Origin: an uncultured Clostridia bacterium | Lineage (GTDB): Bacteria; Bacillota; Clostridia; Saccharofermentanales; Saccharofermentanaceae | Length of the DNA: 36,360 nt | Direction of reading: 5' to 3' | NCBI GenBank assembly: GCA_947165785.1 | Contig: CAMVBS010000019.1 | Coordinates: forward strand, 1 to 36,360 | Shown here: positions 7,242 through 16,448 of the stretch, in pieces | How positions within the stretch are numbered: position 1 is the first letter of the stretch | Layout: each line of letters opens with the position of its first letter | Notes under the pieces: generated by a model | The model's input: only the letters and a program-made list of their open reading frames with translations | What the model was told of the DNA's origin: nothing | The model's database searches: none | Translations under genes and position numbers: made by a program

Positions 7242-7291
7242 GTGTAACAAAAACGCCATTTAAACCCGCAGTTTCAAGGCTTTTGTTACAC
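7242..7291. repeat. long inverted repeat between yggS and sepF
   Basis: GTGTAACAAAA (7242-7252) is perfectly repeated in reverse as TTTTGTTACAC (7281-7291), with an extra GCC/GGC pair inside. On the minus strand it lies 11 bases after the yggS stop and may terminate that operon. Its left arm also overlaps a possible sepF -35 (TTTGTT, 16 bases, TATAGA). Confidence 0.55.
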
Positions 7292-7301
7292 TGTTGTAAC
7301 A

Positions 7302-8042
7302 TTAATGGTTATCTATGTATCGTCTGTCACCGAAAATAGAAGTGCCGATCCTGATGCAAGTCGAACCCTCAAGGATAGCTGATTCAAAATCCTGGCTCAT
7401 ACCCATCGAGAGCGTATCCCAATATGAAGGATCCTTGGTTCCGCTCTTAAGTTCATCAAAGATTTCCTTCGTCTTCGCGAAAACTTCCCTTGCCTGACCT
7501 TCATATTGCTGGATCGGAGCCATCGTCATCATACCTCTGACCCTGATATTTTCCAACGTTGCCAGTTCTTCAAGGGCACCTTTTAACGACTCCGGTGAAA
7601 AACCGTGTTTACTCTCCTCACCCGACACATTGGCCTCTAACAGGACATCTGTAACAATGTTACTTCCCAAGGAACGCTTATTGATCTCCTTTGCAAGGTC
7701 AACTGAATCGACGGAATGGATGAGCTTTGTCTTGCCGATGATGTACTTCACTTTATTCTTCTGTAATGTACCGATAAGATGCCAGTTACACTTAAGACCT
7801 TCGCTCAATACATCCTCATATTTAGGAACAAGTTCCTGTACTCTGTTCTCACCTAGATCAGTAAGTCCTGCTCTTATTGCAGCCTTGGCATAGTTAACTG
7901 GAAACACCTTGGATACTCCGATCAAGGTAACTTCAGATCTGTCTCTTCCTGCAGCCTTACAAGCTTCGTCTATCTTGTCTGAAACCTTGGCTATTCTTTC
8001 TTTTATTATAATATTTAATTCATTATCATCTATATGTTCCAT
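7302..8042 (-). CDS. yggS: YggS/YlmE family PLP-binding homeostasis protein
   Basis: A 246-residue cytoplasmic single-domain protein with an alanine-racemase-type barrel. It carries PLP and buffers vitamin B6 and amino/keto-acid pools without a known catalytic turnover. PLP lysine is K45 in IGVSKVFP; GENRVQELV, WHLIGTLQKNKV, IHSVDS and SMGMSQDFESAI are family signatures. Length is normal. It starts one base after the HlyD-like gene's stop codon and is the last gene of the ACT/lyase/HlyD-like/yggS operon. sepF lies downstream. Confidence 0.95.
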   Translation of the reverse strand: MEHIDDNELNIIIKERIAKVSDKIDEACKAAGRDRSEVTLIGVSKVFPVNYAKAAIRAGLTDLGENRVQELVPKYEDVLSEGLKCNWHLIGTLQKNKVKYIIGKTKLIHSVDSVDLAKEINKRSLGSNIVTDVLLEANVSGEESKHGFSPESLKGALEELATLENIRVRGMMTMAPIQQYEGQAREVFAKTKEIFDELKSGTKDPSYWDTLSMGMSQDFESAILEGSTCIRIGTSIFGDRRYIDNH

Positions 8043-8043
8043 A

Positions 8044-9462
8044 TTATTCGACCTTATCTCCCGGTTTGACCGCGGATGGATTTGTAATGATTACCGTCTT
8101 AATATTCGGTACGGTACCATCACCAAACGGTGCAATGATCGCATATTCTCTGTCATAGTCCTTGATGATTACATCAACCTCAGATGCGAAACCATCCTTA
8201 TTGATATAGATAGTTGCAACGCCTCTGTCATAATCAGGTTTAACAAGACTTGTAGTCTGAACTCTAAGACCTGATGTCGTATTGATGACGATCTCTATAT
8301 TGATAGTCCTGAAACCGATAAGACTTTCAACGTGTCTGCTCGTGGAGAAGACGACAAGCAAGCCATCGTCACAAGGAACAGACCTTACGACTACACAGTT
8401 ATCGATCGTAACACCCTCAGATGCAATGTTTATATTATGAGTAGTATCAGTTGCAAATTCTTCAAACTTAACGTCTTTACCTTTAAGAACAACTGCAAGA
8501 TACTGAAGTTCGTTCTGTGATATCCTTGCTACATTCTCATCTTCTTCGACCTCAAGATCTGATGTGATAACACTTGAAGAATTATCGATATATTCCTTGA
8601 TCTTGGATGGTTCTTCATTTAACAGGAGATCAAATGACAACTCTTCTTCAAGTCCGTCAAGCTTATAAGAAACGATACCGGGACTTGTTGCTTCGATATT
8701 GGAAGCACTCTTCTCAAGCTGTTTCTCATAACTTTCCGCATCATTACGAAGGAGATTTAATCTCTCGTCCTCAAACTCCAGCTTTGAAAGTTCCTTCTCT
8801 CTCTTATCGATAAGAACTGCAAGAGATGACTCATACGATGAAATATTGCTCAAAGTACCGCCCATAGCATCCTGTCTTAAAAGATCAACGATCGGAAGGA
8901 TATCCTTATCACTGTCATCATAAACATTCTTAGCTCCCGGAGCCTTACCGGAATCGATTATCTCCTGCTGCACTTCAGATATCTGTGACTGCGTATTTCT
9001 AAGATTAGTAACTGTAGCAGACATGTTATCCGGAACTACCATGGCAAGTTTCTGGTTCTTAGCGATACGGCTTCCTTCGGTAGCCTTTGTTACAAGCTCG
9101 CCCTTAACATTGGACGGGATAACCGTCTCATCACGGACAATAAGAGCCGTTGCACCGATCGTATGCTCGACTCGACCCGTAGATACGAACTCGAACTTCG
9201 GCTTTGCAGCAATATATCCGTATAAATGATGGATGATAAATATCAGTACCGCTATCGAAAAAGCCGTAACAACTACCGCAAATATGGTATTTCTCAAGGC
9301 TCTCTTTCCGGCCCTCGCCTTACGGTTTGGTTTATATGAAGAATGCTTCTTTTCTTCCCTTAAAGGCGGCTCGGAAGTCTCGATCGGTTTGACCTGTTCC
9401 TTAGGCTTTACATTCACCGTTTTCTTTTTATTCTTGTGGTTCTTCTTTTTACCGAAAAGCAC
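8044..9462 (-). CDS. HlyD-like membrane-anchored adaptor protein
   Basis: A 472-residue protein with a very basic N-terminus, one membrane segment (about 56-78) and an extracytoplasmic part. The outer part opens with a biotinyl-lipoyl-like strand region (about 90-150: RVEHTIGATALIVRDETVIP), then a helical hairpin (about 150-260), then beta-rich C-terminal domains. This is the layout of membrane-fusion/HlyD-type adaptors. No transporter partner is adjacent; homologues beside sepF/yggS in Clostridia are of unknown role. The start is GTG with a GGGGG ribosome binding site overlapping the upstream stop, which implies translational coupling. Confidence 0.75.
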   Translation of the reverse strand: MLFGKKKNHKNKKKTVNVKPKEQVKPIETSEPPLREEKKHSSYKPNRKARAGKRALRNTIFAVVVTAFSIAVLIFIIHHLYGYIAAKPKFEFVSTGRVEHTIGATALIVRDETVIPSNVKGELVTKATEGSRIAKNQKLAMVVPDNMSATVTNLRNTQSQISEVQQEIIDSGKAPGAKNVYDDSDKDILPIVDLLRQDAMGGTLSNISSYESSLAVLIDKREKELSKLEFEDERLNLLRNDAESYEKQLEKSASNIEATSPGIVSYKLDGLEEELSFDLLLNEEPSKIKEYIDNSSSVITSDLEVEEDENVARISQNELQYLAVVLKGKDVKFEEFATDTTHNINIASEGVTIDNCVVVRSVPCDDGLLVVFSTSRHVESLIGFRTINIEIVINTTSGLRVQTTSLVKPDYDRGVATIYINKDGFASEVDVIIKDYDREYAIIAPFGDGTVPNIKTVIITNPSAVKPGDKVE

Positions 9463-9468
9463 TTATAT

Positions 9469-10740
9469 TTACCCCCATGAATCTATCGACAACATAACGG
9501 CAAGCTTTGCCTGCTCATATACAAGACCACCCTGCATATAGCCGATATAAGGTGCTCTCATAGGACCGTCACAGGAAAGTTCAGATGTTGCTCCCTGAAC
9601 AAAGGTACCTGCCGCCATGACTACTTCATCACTGTAACCCGGCATTGCATAAGGCTCAGGAAGAGCGAATGAATCTACAGGTGAACAGGTCTGGATCATC
9701 TGGCAGAACTTCACGAGTTTATCAGGGTCATTGAATTCGACAGTCTGGACTATGTCTCCACGCTTATCTGAAGAAGCAGGACTTGTCTTAAATCCTACCA
9801 TCTCGAACATCTTAGAAGCGAAGACAGCACCCTTAAGACACTCTGCAACAGTTGCAGGTGCTCTGAATATTCCCTGTGCTATCATCCTGTTAAATCCCAA
9901 AGTCGGACCTACATGACTTCCAAGACCCGGTGCAGTGATCCTGCATGCGACCTTCTCGACAAGATCTTCCCTTCCGACGATATAACCTCCGGTGCTGCAT
10001 ATTCCGCCGCCCGGATTCTTGATAAGTGAACCGCCGCAGATATCGGCACCGAGTTCACACGGTTCTTTCTTTTCAACAAACTCACCGTAACAGTTGTCCA
10101 CTGCGATAACGACATCGTGGCCGTTCTTCTTGGACCATTCTCTTACAGTATCTATGATGCAAGTAAGATCCTTTTCATTAAGAGCTCTTCTGGTTGAATA
10201 ACCTCTGGATTTCTGGATAAGGACCATCTTTGTCTTGTCAGAAAGCTTGGAATTTATACCGTCAACATCAGGACTTCCGTCCGGCAAAAGCTCGACTTCG
10301 TCATATGTTATTCCATATGCCTTAAGTGACGCATCATAATCATCGTTAATGCCGATAGTCTCCATAAGAGTGTCATAAGGTCTTCCCGTAACAGCCAAAA
10401 GCTCATCACCAGGCCTTAGGATTCCGTAAAGGATGGCAGAGATAGACTGAGTTCCGGAACTTATCTGAGTTCTTACATATGCCTTTTCTCCACCGAAGAT
10501 CTTGGCGTAGATCTCCTCGATCTTCTCTCTTCCAATATCATCATAACCATAGCCTGTCGTAAGACCCATATGGCGCTCGGCAAAACCGAGTTCCCTGAAC
10601 GCTGCAAGGACCTTGAGCTGGTTATATTCTCTAATACTGTCGATCTCCTCAAACACAGGCAAAACAGCCTTCATAGCCTCCTCGGCCAACCCGGCTGTTT
10701 TGTTGCTGACACCATATGTCGAATAAATATCACTTATCAT
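9469..10740 (-). CDS. methionine gamma-lyase family protein (YnbB-type, former aluminium resistance protein)
   Basis: A 423-residue fold-type-I PLP enzyme of the Met_gamma_lyase-like family. The motifs RTQISSGTQSISAILYGILRPGDE and GGSLIKNPGGGICSTGGYIVG are visible, with the PLP lysine most likely in SLIKN. The substrate is not established; a role in sulfur amino acid breakdown is inferred from the family name. It overlaps the ACT gene by ATGA (10739-10742), indicating coupled translation. It belongs to the operon running down to yggS, which also needs PLP balance. Confidence 0.88.
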   Translation of the reverse strand: MISDIYSTYGVSNKTAGLAEEAMKAVLPVFEEIDSIREYNQLKVLAAFRELGFAERHMGLTTGYGYDDIGREKIEEIYAKIFGGEKAYVRTQISSGTQSISAILYGILRPGDELLAVTGRPYDTLMETIGINDDYDASLKAYGITYDEVELLPDGSPDVDGINSKLSDKTKMVLIQKSRGYSTRRALNEKDLTCIIDTVREWSKKNGHDVVIAVDNCYGEFVEKKEPCELGADICGGSLIKNPGGGICSTGGYIVGREDLVEKVACRITAPGLGSHVGPTLGFNRMIAQGIFRAPATVAECLKGAVFASKMFEMVGFKTSPASSDKRGDIVQTVEFNDPDKLVKFCQMIQTCSPVDSFALPEPYAMPGYSDEVVMAAGTFVQGATSELSCDGPMRAPYIGYMQGGLVYEQAKLAVMLSIDSWG

Positions 10741-11171
10741 CAGATACCGTAAACCTCCTCAGGTGACAGTACCTTGATGCCGTTGGCGTGGAAATAAGAG
10801 AGAGCCTCTTCTGCACTGTCTACCCTAATTACTACTACCGCATCGGAAGAAGCTCTTCCTACAAATGCGTAAAGATATTCAAGGGAGATATTATTCTCTG
10901 AAAGCACTGCCAAAGCCTTATCAAGTGTACCCGGCTTATCAGGGATCGCAAGTGCGATGACTGATGTCTGGCTGACCGTAAATCCGGCCTTCTGCAAGAT
11001 GACCAGTGCTTCCGATGGTTTATCAACGATGAGTCTGAGTATTCCGAAATCCGTCGTATCTGCTATATATAAAGCTCTGATATCGATATCGGCGTTAGAA
11101 AGAGCCTCAGTTACCTCTGCAAGACGTCCTGACTGGTTCTCAAGAAATACATTGATCTGCTTAACCCACAT
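10740..11171 (-). CDS. tandem ACT-domain protein
   Basis: A 143-residue protein made of two ACT domains (about 3-68 and 70-140), each beginning with the typical strand pattern (KQINVFLENQSGRLAEV and TSVIALAIPDKPGTLDKAL). ACT pairs bind amino acids and regulate metabolism. No enzyme domain is attached. As first gene of the operon and translationally coupled to the methionine-lyase-like gene, it may sense the amino acid that enzyme acts on (inference). Confidence 0.88.
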   Translation of the reverse strand: MWVKQINVFLENQSGRLAEVTEALSNADIDIRALYIADTTDFGILRLIVDKPSEALVILQKAGFTVSQTSVIALAIPDKPGTLDKALAVLSENNISLEYLYAFVGRASSDAVVVIRVDSAEEALSYFHANGIKVLSPEEVYGI

Positions 11172-11257
11172 AAGTTAATACCTCCATGACTTTTTTATAT
11201 TATAACAATAAGTAAAAATAATGCTTATCTTTTTTCGAAAAGAAATGAGGCAAAACA

Positions 11258-11287
11258 AAAGCGGTACTGGAATCCCAATACCGCTTT
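11258..11287. terminator. terminator after eda-kdgK
   Basis: Stem AAAGCGGTA with TACCGCTTT and a 12-base loop, with T-rich tracts on both strands. It separates kdgK (minus) from the ACT operon further downstream. Confidence 0.8.
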
Positions 11288-11333
11288 CGTTTTTCCGTTT
11301 ATAATGAAGAAGGCTTAATACCTCATTATCATC

Positions 11334-12359
11334 TTATCTTTGAACTCTTCCGCTGGCGTCACCATTCATCAAAGTCTCGACTTCCTTAACGCTAACGCGG
11401 TTAAAGTCGCCGCTTATGGAATGCTTAAGGCAGCTTGCTGCTACTGCATATTCCAAAGCCTTGGTGTCATCACCGTATGTCCTTAAGCCGTAGATAAGTC
11501 CGCCCGCAAAGGAATCTCCTCCGCCTACACGGTCTACGATATCCTTGATCTCATATTTACGGCTTACGTAGAATTCATTTCTGTTATTGATGCAAGCTGA
11601 CCATCCGTTATGATCGGCACTGTGACTCTCACGCAAAGTGATGGCGATCTTCTTGGCATTAGGATAATTCTCCAAGACCTTATCAGACAGTTTCTTATAC
11701 TTATCAGTATCGAGCTGACCGCCCTCAACAGCAACGTCACACTCAATGCCCAGAGACTTCTGACAATCTTCCTCATTAGCGATAAGAACATCTGTAAGAG
11801 AAGCGATCTTTGTCATTACATCAGATGCCTTTACACCATACTTCCAAAGATTCTTACGATAGTTAAGGTCGCAGGAAACGGTAACGTTTCTCTTCTTGGC
11901 TTCCTCACATGCCTTGATCGAAAGGTCAGCAGCACTTTGTGAGATAGCAGGAGTGATACCTGTTATATGAAGCCAGTCAACATCATCAAAAATCTTATCC
12001 CAATCAAAATCTTCACCTTTTGCAAGAGCCATGGACGAATATGCTCTGTCATAGACAACTTTACTTGGTCTTTGATTTGCACCGGACTCAAGGTAATAGA
12101 TACCCATACGGCCCTCGCCTCTTAATATCTTGTCTGTACCGACACCGAACTTACGAAGTTCTCTTATGCATTCGTCACCGATAACATTGTCAGGAAGAAC
12201 TGTAAGGAACTCGCTCGCCATGTCATAGTTAGCAAGTGATACAGCTACATTAGCCTCACCGCCGCCGAATGTTGCCTCAAATCTCGGAGTCTGGAAAAAT
12301 CTCTCGTGCTCCGGAGTCTTGAGCCTAAGCATAATCTCACCGAATGTTATAACCTTCAT
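11334..12359 (-). CDS. kdgK: 2-keto-3-deoxygluconate kinase
   Basis: A 341-residue PfkB/ribokinase-family sugar kinase that phosphorylates 2-keto-3-deoxygluconate (KDG) with ATP to KDPG. It has the N-terminal GEIMLRL and [13 protein letters not shown] substrate-binding signature and the C-terminal [16 protein letters not shown] with D282 as catalytic base. It is slightly longer than most relatives, through an insertion near 205-225. It follows eda by 14 bases in the same transcript. The assignment as KDG rather than another sugar kinase rests on the eda/uxu context and the RxxGxYYLE-type lid. Confidence 0.92.
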   Translation of the reverse strand: MKVITFGEIMLRLKTPEHERFFQTPRFEATFGGGEANVAVSLANYDMASEFLTVLPDNVIGDECIRELRKFGVGTDKILRGEGRMGIYYLESGANQRPSKVVYDRAYSSMALAKGEDFDWDKIFDDVDWLHITGITPAISQSAADLSIKACEEAKKRNVTVSCDLNYRKNLWKYGVKASDVMTKIASLTDVLIANEEDCQKSLGIECDVAVEGGQLDTDKYKKLSDKVLENYPNAKKIAITLRESHSADHNGWSACINNRNEFYVSRKYEIKDIVDRVGGGDSFAGGLIYGLRTYGDDTKALEYAVAASCLKHSISGDFNRVSVKEVETLMNGDASGRVQR

Positions 12360-12373
12360 GTTTCAGATCCTCC

Positions 12374-13009
12374 TCAAGAACGCGCTTTTTTGATCTTTTC
12401 GACTGTTATCTTGGATAACTCGGTGATCTTATCAAAATTATTGTCCTTGATATCCTTCTTAGTACATACAAAGCTTCCGCCGATGGCAATAATGAATGGT
12501 GCCTCAGCATATTCGCTCATATTCTCTTCGTTTATTCCGCCTGTAGGAAGGAACTTAACACCTGTAAATGGTGCAGCCAAAGCCTTAAGTGCCTTGAGAC
12601 CTCCGTAAACATTAGCCGGGAAGAACTTAACTACATCAAGGCCAAGACTGATAGCCTTCATGATCTCAGTAGGTGTTACACAACCCGGACAGCAGTAGAT
12701 ATTATTCTCTTTGCAATAGATGACCGTTTCTTCATCAAGACCAGGTGAAACGATAAATTCAGCACCTGCTGCAACAGCATCAGCTGCCTGGGATCTATTA
12801 AGCACGGTTCCCGCACCTACGATCATGCCGGGAACATTCGTAGCAACTTCCTTGATAGCATCAAGTGCGCACGCAGTCCTTAAAGTGATCTCCATAAAGC
12901 AGATACCGCCTGCCAAAAGTGCATTTGCCAACGGAACAGCATCCTTTACGTCTTCTATTACTACAACCGGAACTATGCCGACATCATGAATTTTCTCTTT
13001 GATATTCAT
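12374..13009 (-). CDS. eda: KDPG (2-keto-3-deoxy-6-phosphogluconate) aldolase
   Basis: A 211-residue class I aldolase that splits KDPG into pyruvate and glyceraldehyde 3-phosphate, and may also accept 4-hydroxy-2-oxoglutarate. Catalytic E40 and R44 lie in MEITLRT, VGAGTVLN follows, and Schiff-base lysine K128 lies in VVKFFPAN. I take the ATG at 13009 with AGGAG eight bases upstream; an in-frame TTG at 13027 lies before that site and is unlikely. It is first gene of the eda-kdgK unit, with a promoter whose -10 is covered by an operator-like palindrome. Confidence 0.94.
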   Translation of the reverse strand: MNIKEKIHDVGIVPVVVIEDVKDAVPLANALLAGGICFMEITLRTACALDAIKEVATNVPGMIVGAGTVLNRSQAADAVAAGAEFIVSPGLDEETVIYCKENNIYCCPGCVTPTEIMKAISLGLDVVKFFPANVYGGLKALKALAAPFTGVKFLPTGGINEENMSEYAEAPFIIAIGGSFVCTKKDIKDNNFDKITELSKITVEKIKKARS

Positions 13010-13032
13010 TTCTTGATCTCCTAACAAGTCTA

Positions 13033-13044
13033 CTAGTATTCTAG
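13033..13044. promoter_or_regulatory. operator-like palindrome, eda promoter
   Basis: CTAGTATTCTAG differs in one base from the perfect palindrome CTAGTATACTAG found at 20196 and 21361. It covers the eda -10 box, so binding there should repress. The likely binder is the GntR/FadR-type regulator encoded at 24351. Confidence 0.65.
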
Positions 13045-13065
13045 CACATTTTATCTTGTATTCAA
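13038..13065 (-). promoter_or_regulatory. eda-kdgK promoter
   Basis: On the minus strand TTGAAT (13060-13065), 16 bases, TAGAAT (13038-13043). The -10 lies inside the palindrome at 13033-13044. Confidence 0.65.
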
Positions 13066-13100
13066 CCTAAATTTGAGGTAATTTAGTTATAAATAATAAA

Positions 13101-13126
13101 ATGCGTTTTAACATATTCTAACGCAT
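13101..13126. repeat. inverted repeat upstream of uxaC
   Basis: ATGCGTT (13101-13107) and AACGCAT (13120-13126) form a perfect 7-bp inverted repeat with a 12-base centre, ending 3 bases before the GGAG ribosome binding site of uxaC. It could be a regulator site or an mRNA hairpin. A weak promoter (TTGAGG 13073-13078, 18 bases, TAAAAT) lies just upstream. Confidence 0.5.
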
Positions 13127-13140
13127 CCAAGGAGTTTTGT

Positions 13141-14526
13141 ATGAAACAATTCGTCAATGATCGTTTTTTGCTCACTTCGGATAAGGCTTCGTCCCTTTTC
13201 GAGAAATATGCAAAAGACCTTCCTATAATCGACTACCATTGCCATATAATCCCGCAAGAGATCGCAGAGGATAAAAAGTTTACCGATCTTACGCAGATCT
13301 GGCTTTCCGGCGATCACTACAAGTGGCGTCTCATGAGAGCAAACGGGATCGATGAGAAATACATAACAGGTGATGCTGATCCTAAGGAAAAGTTTATTGC
13401 CTGGGCTAAGACCATCGGTAAGGCTTTGGGCAGTCCTCTTTATCATTGGAATTGCCTTGAGCTTTCAAGGTACTTTGGTATCAACGAACCTCTTACCGAG
13501 AAAAATGCTGAGGAGATCTGGAATAAGACATGTTCCATGATAAGTTCGGATCCTTCAAAGTACTCCGCAAGAGGTCTTATAAAGGCATCAAACGTTGAAG
13601 TCATCTGTACGACGGACGATCCGCTTGATGACTTAAGGTGGCATAAGATGATAACCGAGGATCCTTCATTTAACACCAAGGTCCTCCCTTCCTTCAGACC
13701 GGATCCTATCCTGGATATCGAGAAGGATTCATATAACGAATACATCGACAGGCTTTCTGAAGTTTCAGGCGTCGGGATCAACGATCTTAATGACCTTATC
13801 CTTGCGATCGACCAGAGGATCGACCACTTCGCATCTATGGGCTGCCGTATCGCAGATCACGGTATGGAGACCATAGTCTTTGACAAAGCCCTGGGAAGCG
13901 AAGTCGCATCCATCTTCTCGAAAAGAAGAAACGGTGCAATAACATCAGATGAAGAAGCCAAATACAAAACGTACATCCTCATGCACTGCGCAAGAAGATA
14001 TGCCGAACTTAACTGGAGCATGCAGCTTCATTTCGGCTGCATAAGAAACGTAAATGTCGACCTTCTCAAAAAACTCGGTGTAAATTGCGGATGCGATTCG
14101 ATAAGCGGATCTTTTGATTTTGTTACACCATTAAGCAAGATCCTTTCAGAGCTCTCTGAAGAATCAAGACTTCCAAGGACCATCCTCTATAGTCTCGATC
14201 CGAATAACAATGCTCTGATCGATACTTTATGCGGCTGCTACAGAAATGTCATACACGGTGCGGCATGGTGGTTCAATGACAATATGAACGGAATGTTGGA
14301 TCATATGAGATCTCTTTCATGTCAGGGCTTTTTCCCGGGTTTCCTCGGAATGCTTACTGACTCGAGAAGTTTCCTTTCATACACACGTCATGAATACTTC
14401 AGAAGGATCCTTTGTTCCTTTATCGCAGACCAGGTAAATCAGAACCTTTTCCCTGACGATGACGAAATACTCGGCGAGATAATAAAGAATATATCCTACG
14501 ACAATTCGAAGGCACTTTTTTCATAA
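13141..14526 (+). CDS. uxaC: glucuronate isomerase
   Basis: A 461-residue metal-dependent hydrolase-fold isomerase that converts D-glucuronate to D-fructuronate (and often galacturonate to tagaturonate), the first intracellular step of hexuronate breakdown. Metal-ligand region DYHCH (H33, H35) follows the usual MKQFVNDRFLL start; the SLDPNNN and GAAWWFNDN segments near the C-terminus are typical. CCAAGGAG lies 9 bases before the ATG. It is transcribed alone, divergent from eda, and ends at a strong terminator. Confidence 0.95.
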   Translation: MKQFVNDRFLLTSDKASSLFEKYAKDLPIIDYHCHIIPQEIAEDKKFTDLTQIWLSGDHYKWRLMRANGIDEKYITGDADPKEKFIAWAKTIGKALGSPLYHWNCLELSRYFGINEPLTEKNAEEIWNKTCSMISSDPSKYSARGLIKASNVEVICTTDDPLDDLRWHKMITEDPSFNTKVLPSFRPDPILDIEKDSYNEYIDRLSEVSGVGINDLNDLILAIDQRIDHFASMGCRIADHGMETIVFDKALGSEVASIFSKRRNGAITSDEEAKYKTYILMHCARRYAELNWSMQLHFGCIRNVNVDLLKKLGVNCGCDSISGSFDFVTPLSKILSELSEESRLPRTILYSLDPNNNALIDTLCGCYRNVIHGAAWWFNDNMNGMLDHMRSLSCQGFFPGFLGMLTDSRSFLSYTRHEYFRRILCSFIADQVNQNLFPDDDEILGEIIKNISYDNSKALFS

Positions 14527-14537
14527 TAATACTTTGC

Positions 14538-14579
14538 AAAAAAGACTCGGGTAACAAGATCGTTACCCGGGTCTTTTTT
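14538..14579. terminator. uxaC terminator (bidirectional)
   Basis: An 18-bp stem of AAAAAAGACTCGGGTAAC with its reverse complement around a 6-base loop, ending in TTTTTT on either strand. Confidence 0.93.
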
Positions 14580-14590
14580 ACGCATAAAAA

Positions 14591-14623
14591 ACGAGGAGCA
14601 TCTCCAATGGAGACACTCCCCGT
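14591..14623 (-). terminator. terminator of the ABC transporter operon
   Basis: A 15-bp imperfect stem around AAT/ATT on the minus strand, followed by a T-run. It begins 22 bases after the solute-binding-protein stop codon. Confidence 0.8.
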
Positions 14624-14644
14624 AAAACCTAGCGGTGAAATAAT

Positions 14645-16378
14645 TTACTTACCGTAGATCTCAGCGTAGAGATCAACAAGTCCAGAGCTGTTGAGGCCTT
14701 CGCAAGATGCAACATACTCATCCCACTTAGCATCGATATCTTCTTTACCTGTTACGAAGCTCAATGTCCATGTGTTGACGTTGTCTATCAAAGGAGTAGC
14801 GATGAGGTTGAGTTCCTCTGTCTGATCCTCTGTAGGAGCAAGTCCTGGTGAGAGCGGTACAGCATCACGATATTCGCCAACGTGCTCAACGAAAGCAGCT
14901 ACCGGTGGAATGAAGTGGTCAGAAGCCTCTTCCATTGTGTGTCCATACCAGAAGTTACCACCTGCATAACCCCACTCAAGACGGATATCTGTCATGGAGC
15001 CTTCTTCGTCGTTAGCATAGCCGAGACCGGAGCAGCACATACCCGGAAGAAGTGACTTGGAACCGTCAGCATTTACCTGATATGTCTTGCCTTCAACACC
15101 CCACTTACAGAGTGTGTAAGCCTCTTTAGAATAGAAGAGCCAGTCAACGAATCTGAGCATCTTGATGAATCCTTCCTCACCGAGCTCATCGAGAGCCTTT
15201 TGGGAGATCATAACACCACACTCAAGACGGCCTGCACCTGCAGGGCTGTAGTTAGTTAAACCACGTGGAGCTACTGCATAGTAAACTTCATAGTTTCCTG
15301 CACCAAGGTTTGTATCAAGGTTGGAAACGAAGTTAGCATACTGGCTCTTGTTAACAGAGATGATAGCTGTCTGTCCGTTGAAGAACTTGTTTGTAGCTGT
15401 GGAATCATCCTGTGTGAATGTCTCAGGATCAAGGATGCCCTCTGCAACAAACTTATGAGCAACCTTAAGGAATTCCTTGTACTTATCTGTTGTTGGTGAG
15501 AAGTAGAACTCGTCCTTCTCCTGGTCATATCTCATACCGTCACCGATAGCCCAACCAGCGTTAACATCATAGGAGTTACCCATGAGCTTAAGGAGGTTAC
15601 CACCGTTGCCCTGACCTGATTCGTTACCGCACCAGAGGTCAGACCAGATGTAATCGGACTCGGAGCACATACCCTCGGATACCATGTAAGCCTTAACCTT
15701 AACAAGAGCATCACAGAGATCTTCCCATGTGTAATCCTTCTCGATAGCCTCGATATCTACACCTGCTGCATCGAAAAGATCTTTTCTTACGAGCAATGAG
15801 TAGTCAGGCATTGTGGAATCATACATACCAGGGAGCTTATAGTAGTTACCGTCACTTCTTGTGATAGTAAGGAGATCTTCCTGCATATTGTATGTGTTGT
15901 AGAAATCTACAAAGTTAGGCATGTACTGAACATACTTGGAGATCGGAACGATAGCGCCACCATCAACAAATGCGGAATCGTCATAGATCTTAGGAATGAT
16001 ATAAGCAGCCTCACCTGCGTTGATATCAAGAGTGATGTTGTTCATGTAGTCACTGGAATCGTAGGACTTAATGTCAAGATGAACATTTGTGATATCCTCG
16101 ATATCCTTGAAGATTCCGTCTGTCAACCAGGAATCCTGCATTGCGTACCAGCTTGCGTCACTAAAGAACATCGTATAAGTAACAGGAACGTCTGAATGGA
16201 AAGTCTCACCATAAACGTAATCCAATTGCTCCTCAGTTTCAGTAGGCTGGGTCTCGATCTGTGAAGGAATAGTCGTTGCTGACGTCTCTTCCTTGTCTTC
16301 GGAACCGGTACAAGCTACAAAGCATGAACCGATCATTGAAGCAGTTAAAAGTAAACAAACCAACTTTAACTTTTTCAT
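14645..16378 (-). CDS. oligosaccharide ABC transporter solute-binding lipoprotein
   Basis: A 577-residue extracellular binding lipoprotein of the large LplA-like group, which bring oligosaccharides to LplB/LplC-type permeases. The signal peptide ends in the lipobox FVAC with lipidated C23, followed by a Thr/Glu linker (about 26-52) and the periplasmic-binding-protein fold. AGGAGG precedes the ATG. It is the last gene of the operon, and its uronate-pathway neighbours suggest an aldouronic (glucuronic acid-containing) oligosaccharide as substrate; this is inference. Confidence 0.9.
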   Translation of the reverse strand: MKKLKLVCLLLTASMIGSCFVACTGSEDKEETSATTIPSQIETQPTETEEQLDYVYGETFHSDVPVTYTMFFSDASWYAMQDSWLTDGIFKDIEDITNVHLDIKSYDSSDYMNNITLDINAGEAAYIIPKIYDDSAFVDGGAIVPISKYVQYMPNFVDFYNTYNMQEDLLTITRSDGNYYKLPGMYDSTMPDYSLLVRKDLFDAAGVDIEAIEKDYTWEDLCDALVKVKAYMVSEGMCSESDYIWSDLWCGNESGQGNGGNLLKLMGNSYDVNAGWAIGDGMRYDQEKDEFYFSPTTDKYKEFLKVAHKFVAEGILDPETFTQDDSTATNKFFNGQTAIISVNKSQYANFVSNLDTNLGAGNYEVYYAVAPRGLTNYSPAGAGRLECGVMISQKALDELGEEGFIKMLRFVDWLFYSKEAYTLCKWGVEGKTYQVNADGSKSLLPGMCCSGLGYANDEEGSMTDIRLEWGYAGGNFWYGHTMEEASDHFIPPVAAFVEHVGEYRDAVPLSPGLAPTEDQTEELNLIATPLIDNVNTWTLSFVTGKEDIDAKWDEYVASCEGLNSSGLVDLYAEIYGK

Positions 16379-16448
16379 AAATGCCTCCTAAATTTATAAT
16401 TCTGTACCGGTTCTGCCGGTTACATTCGAAAGATAGTAGAATGGTGTC

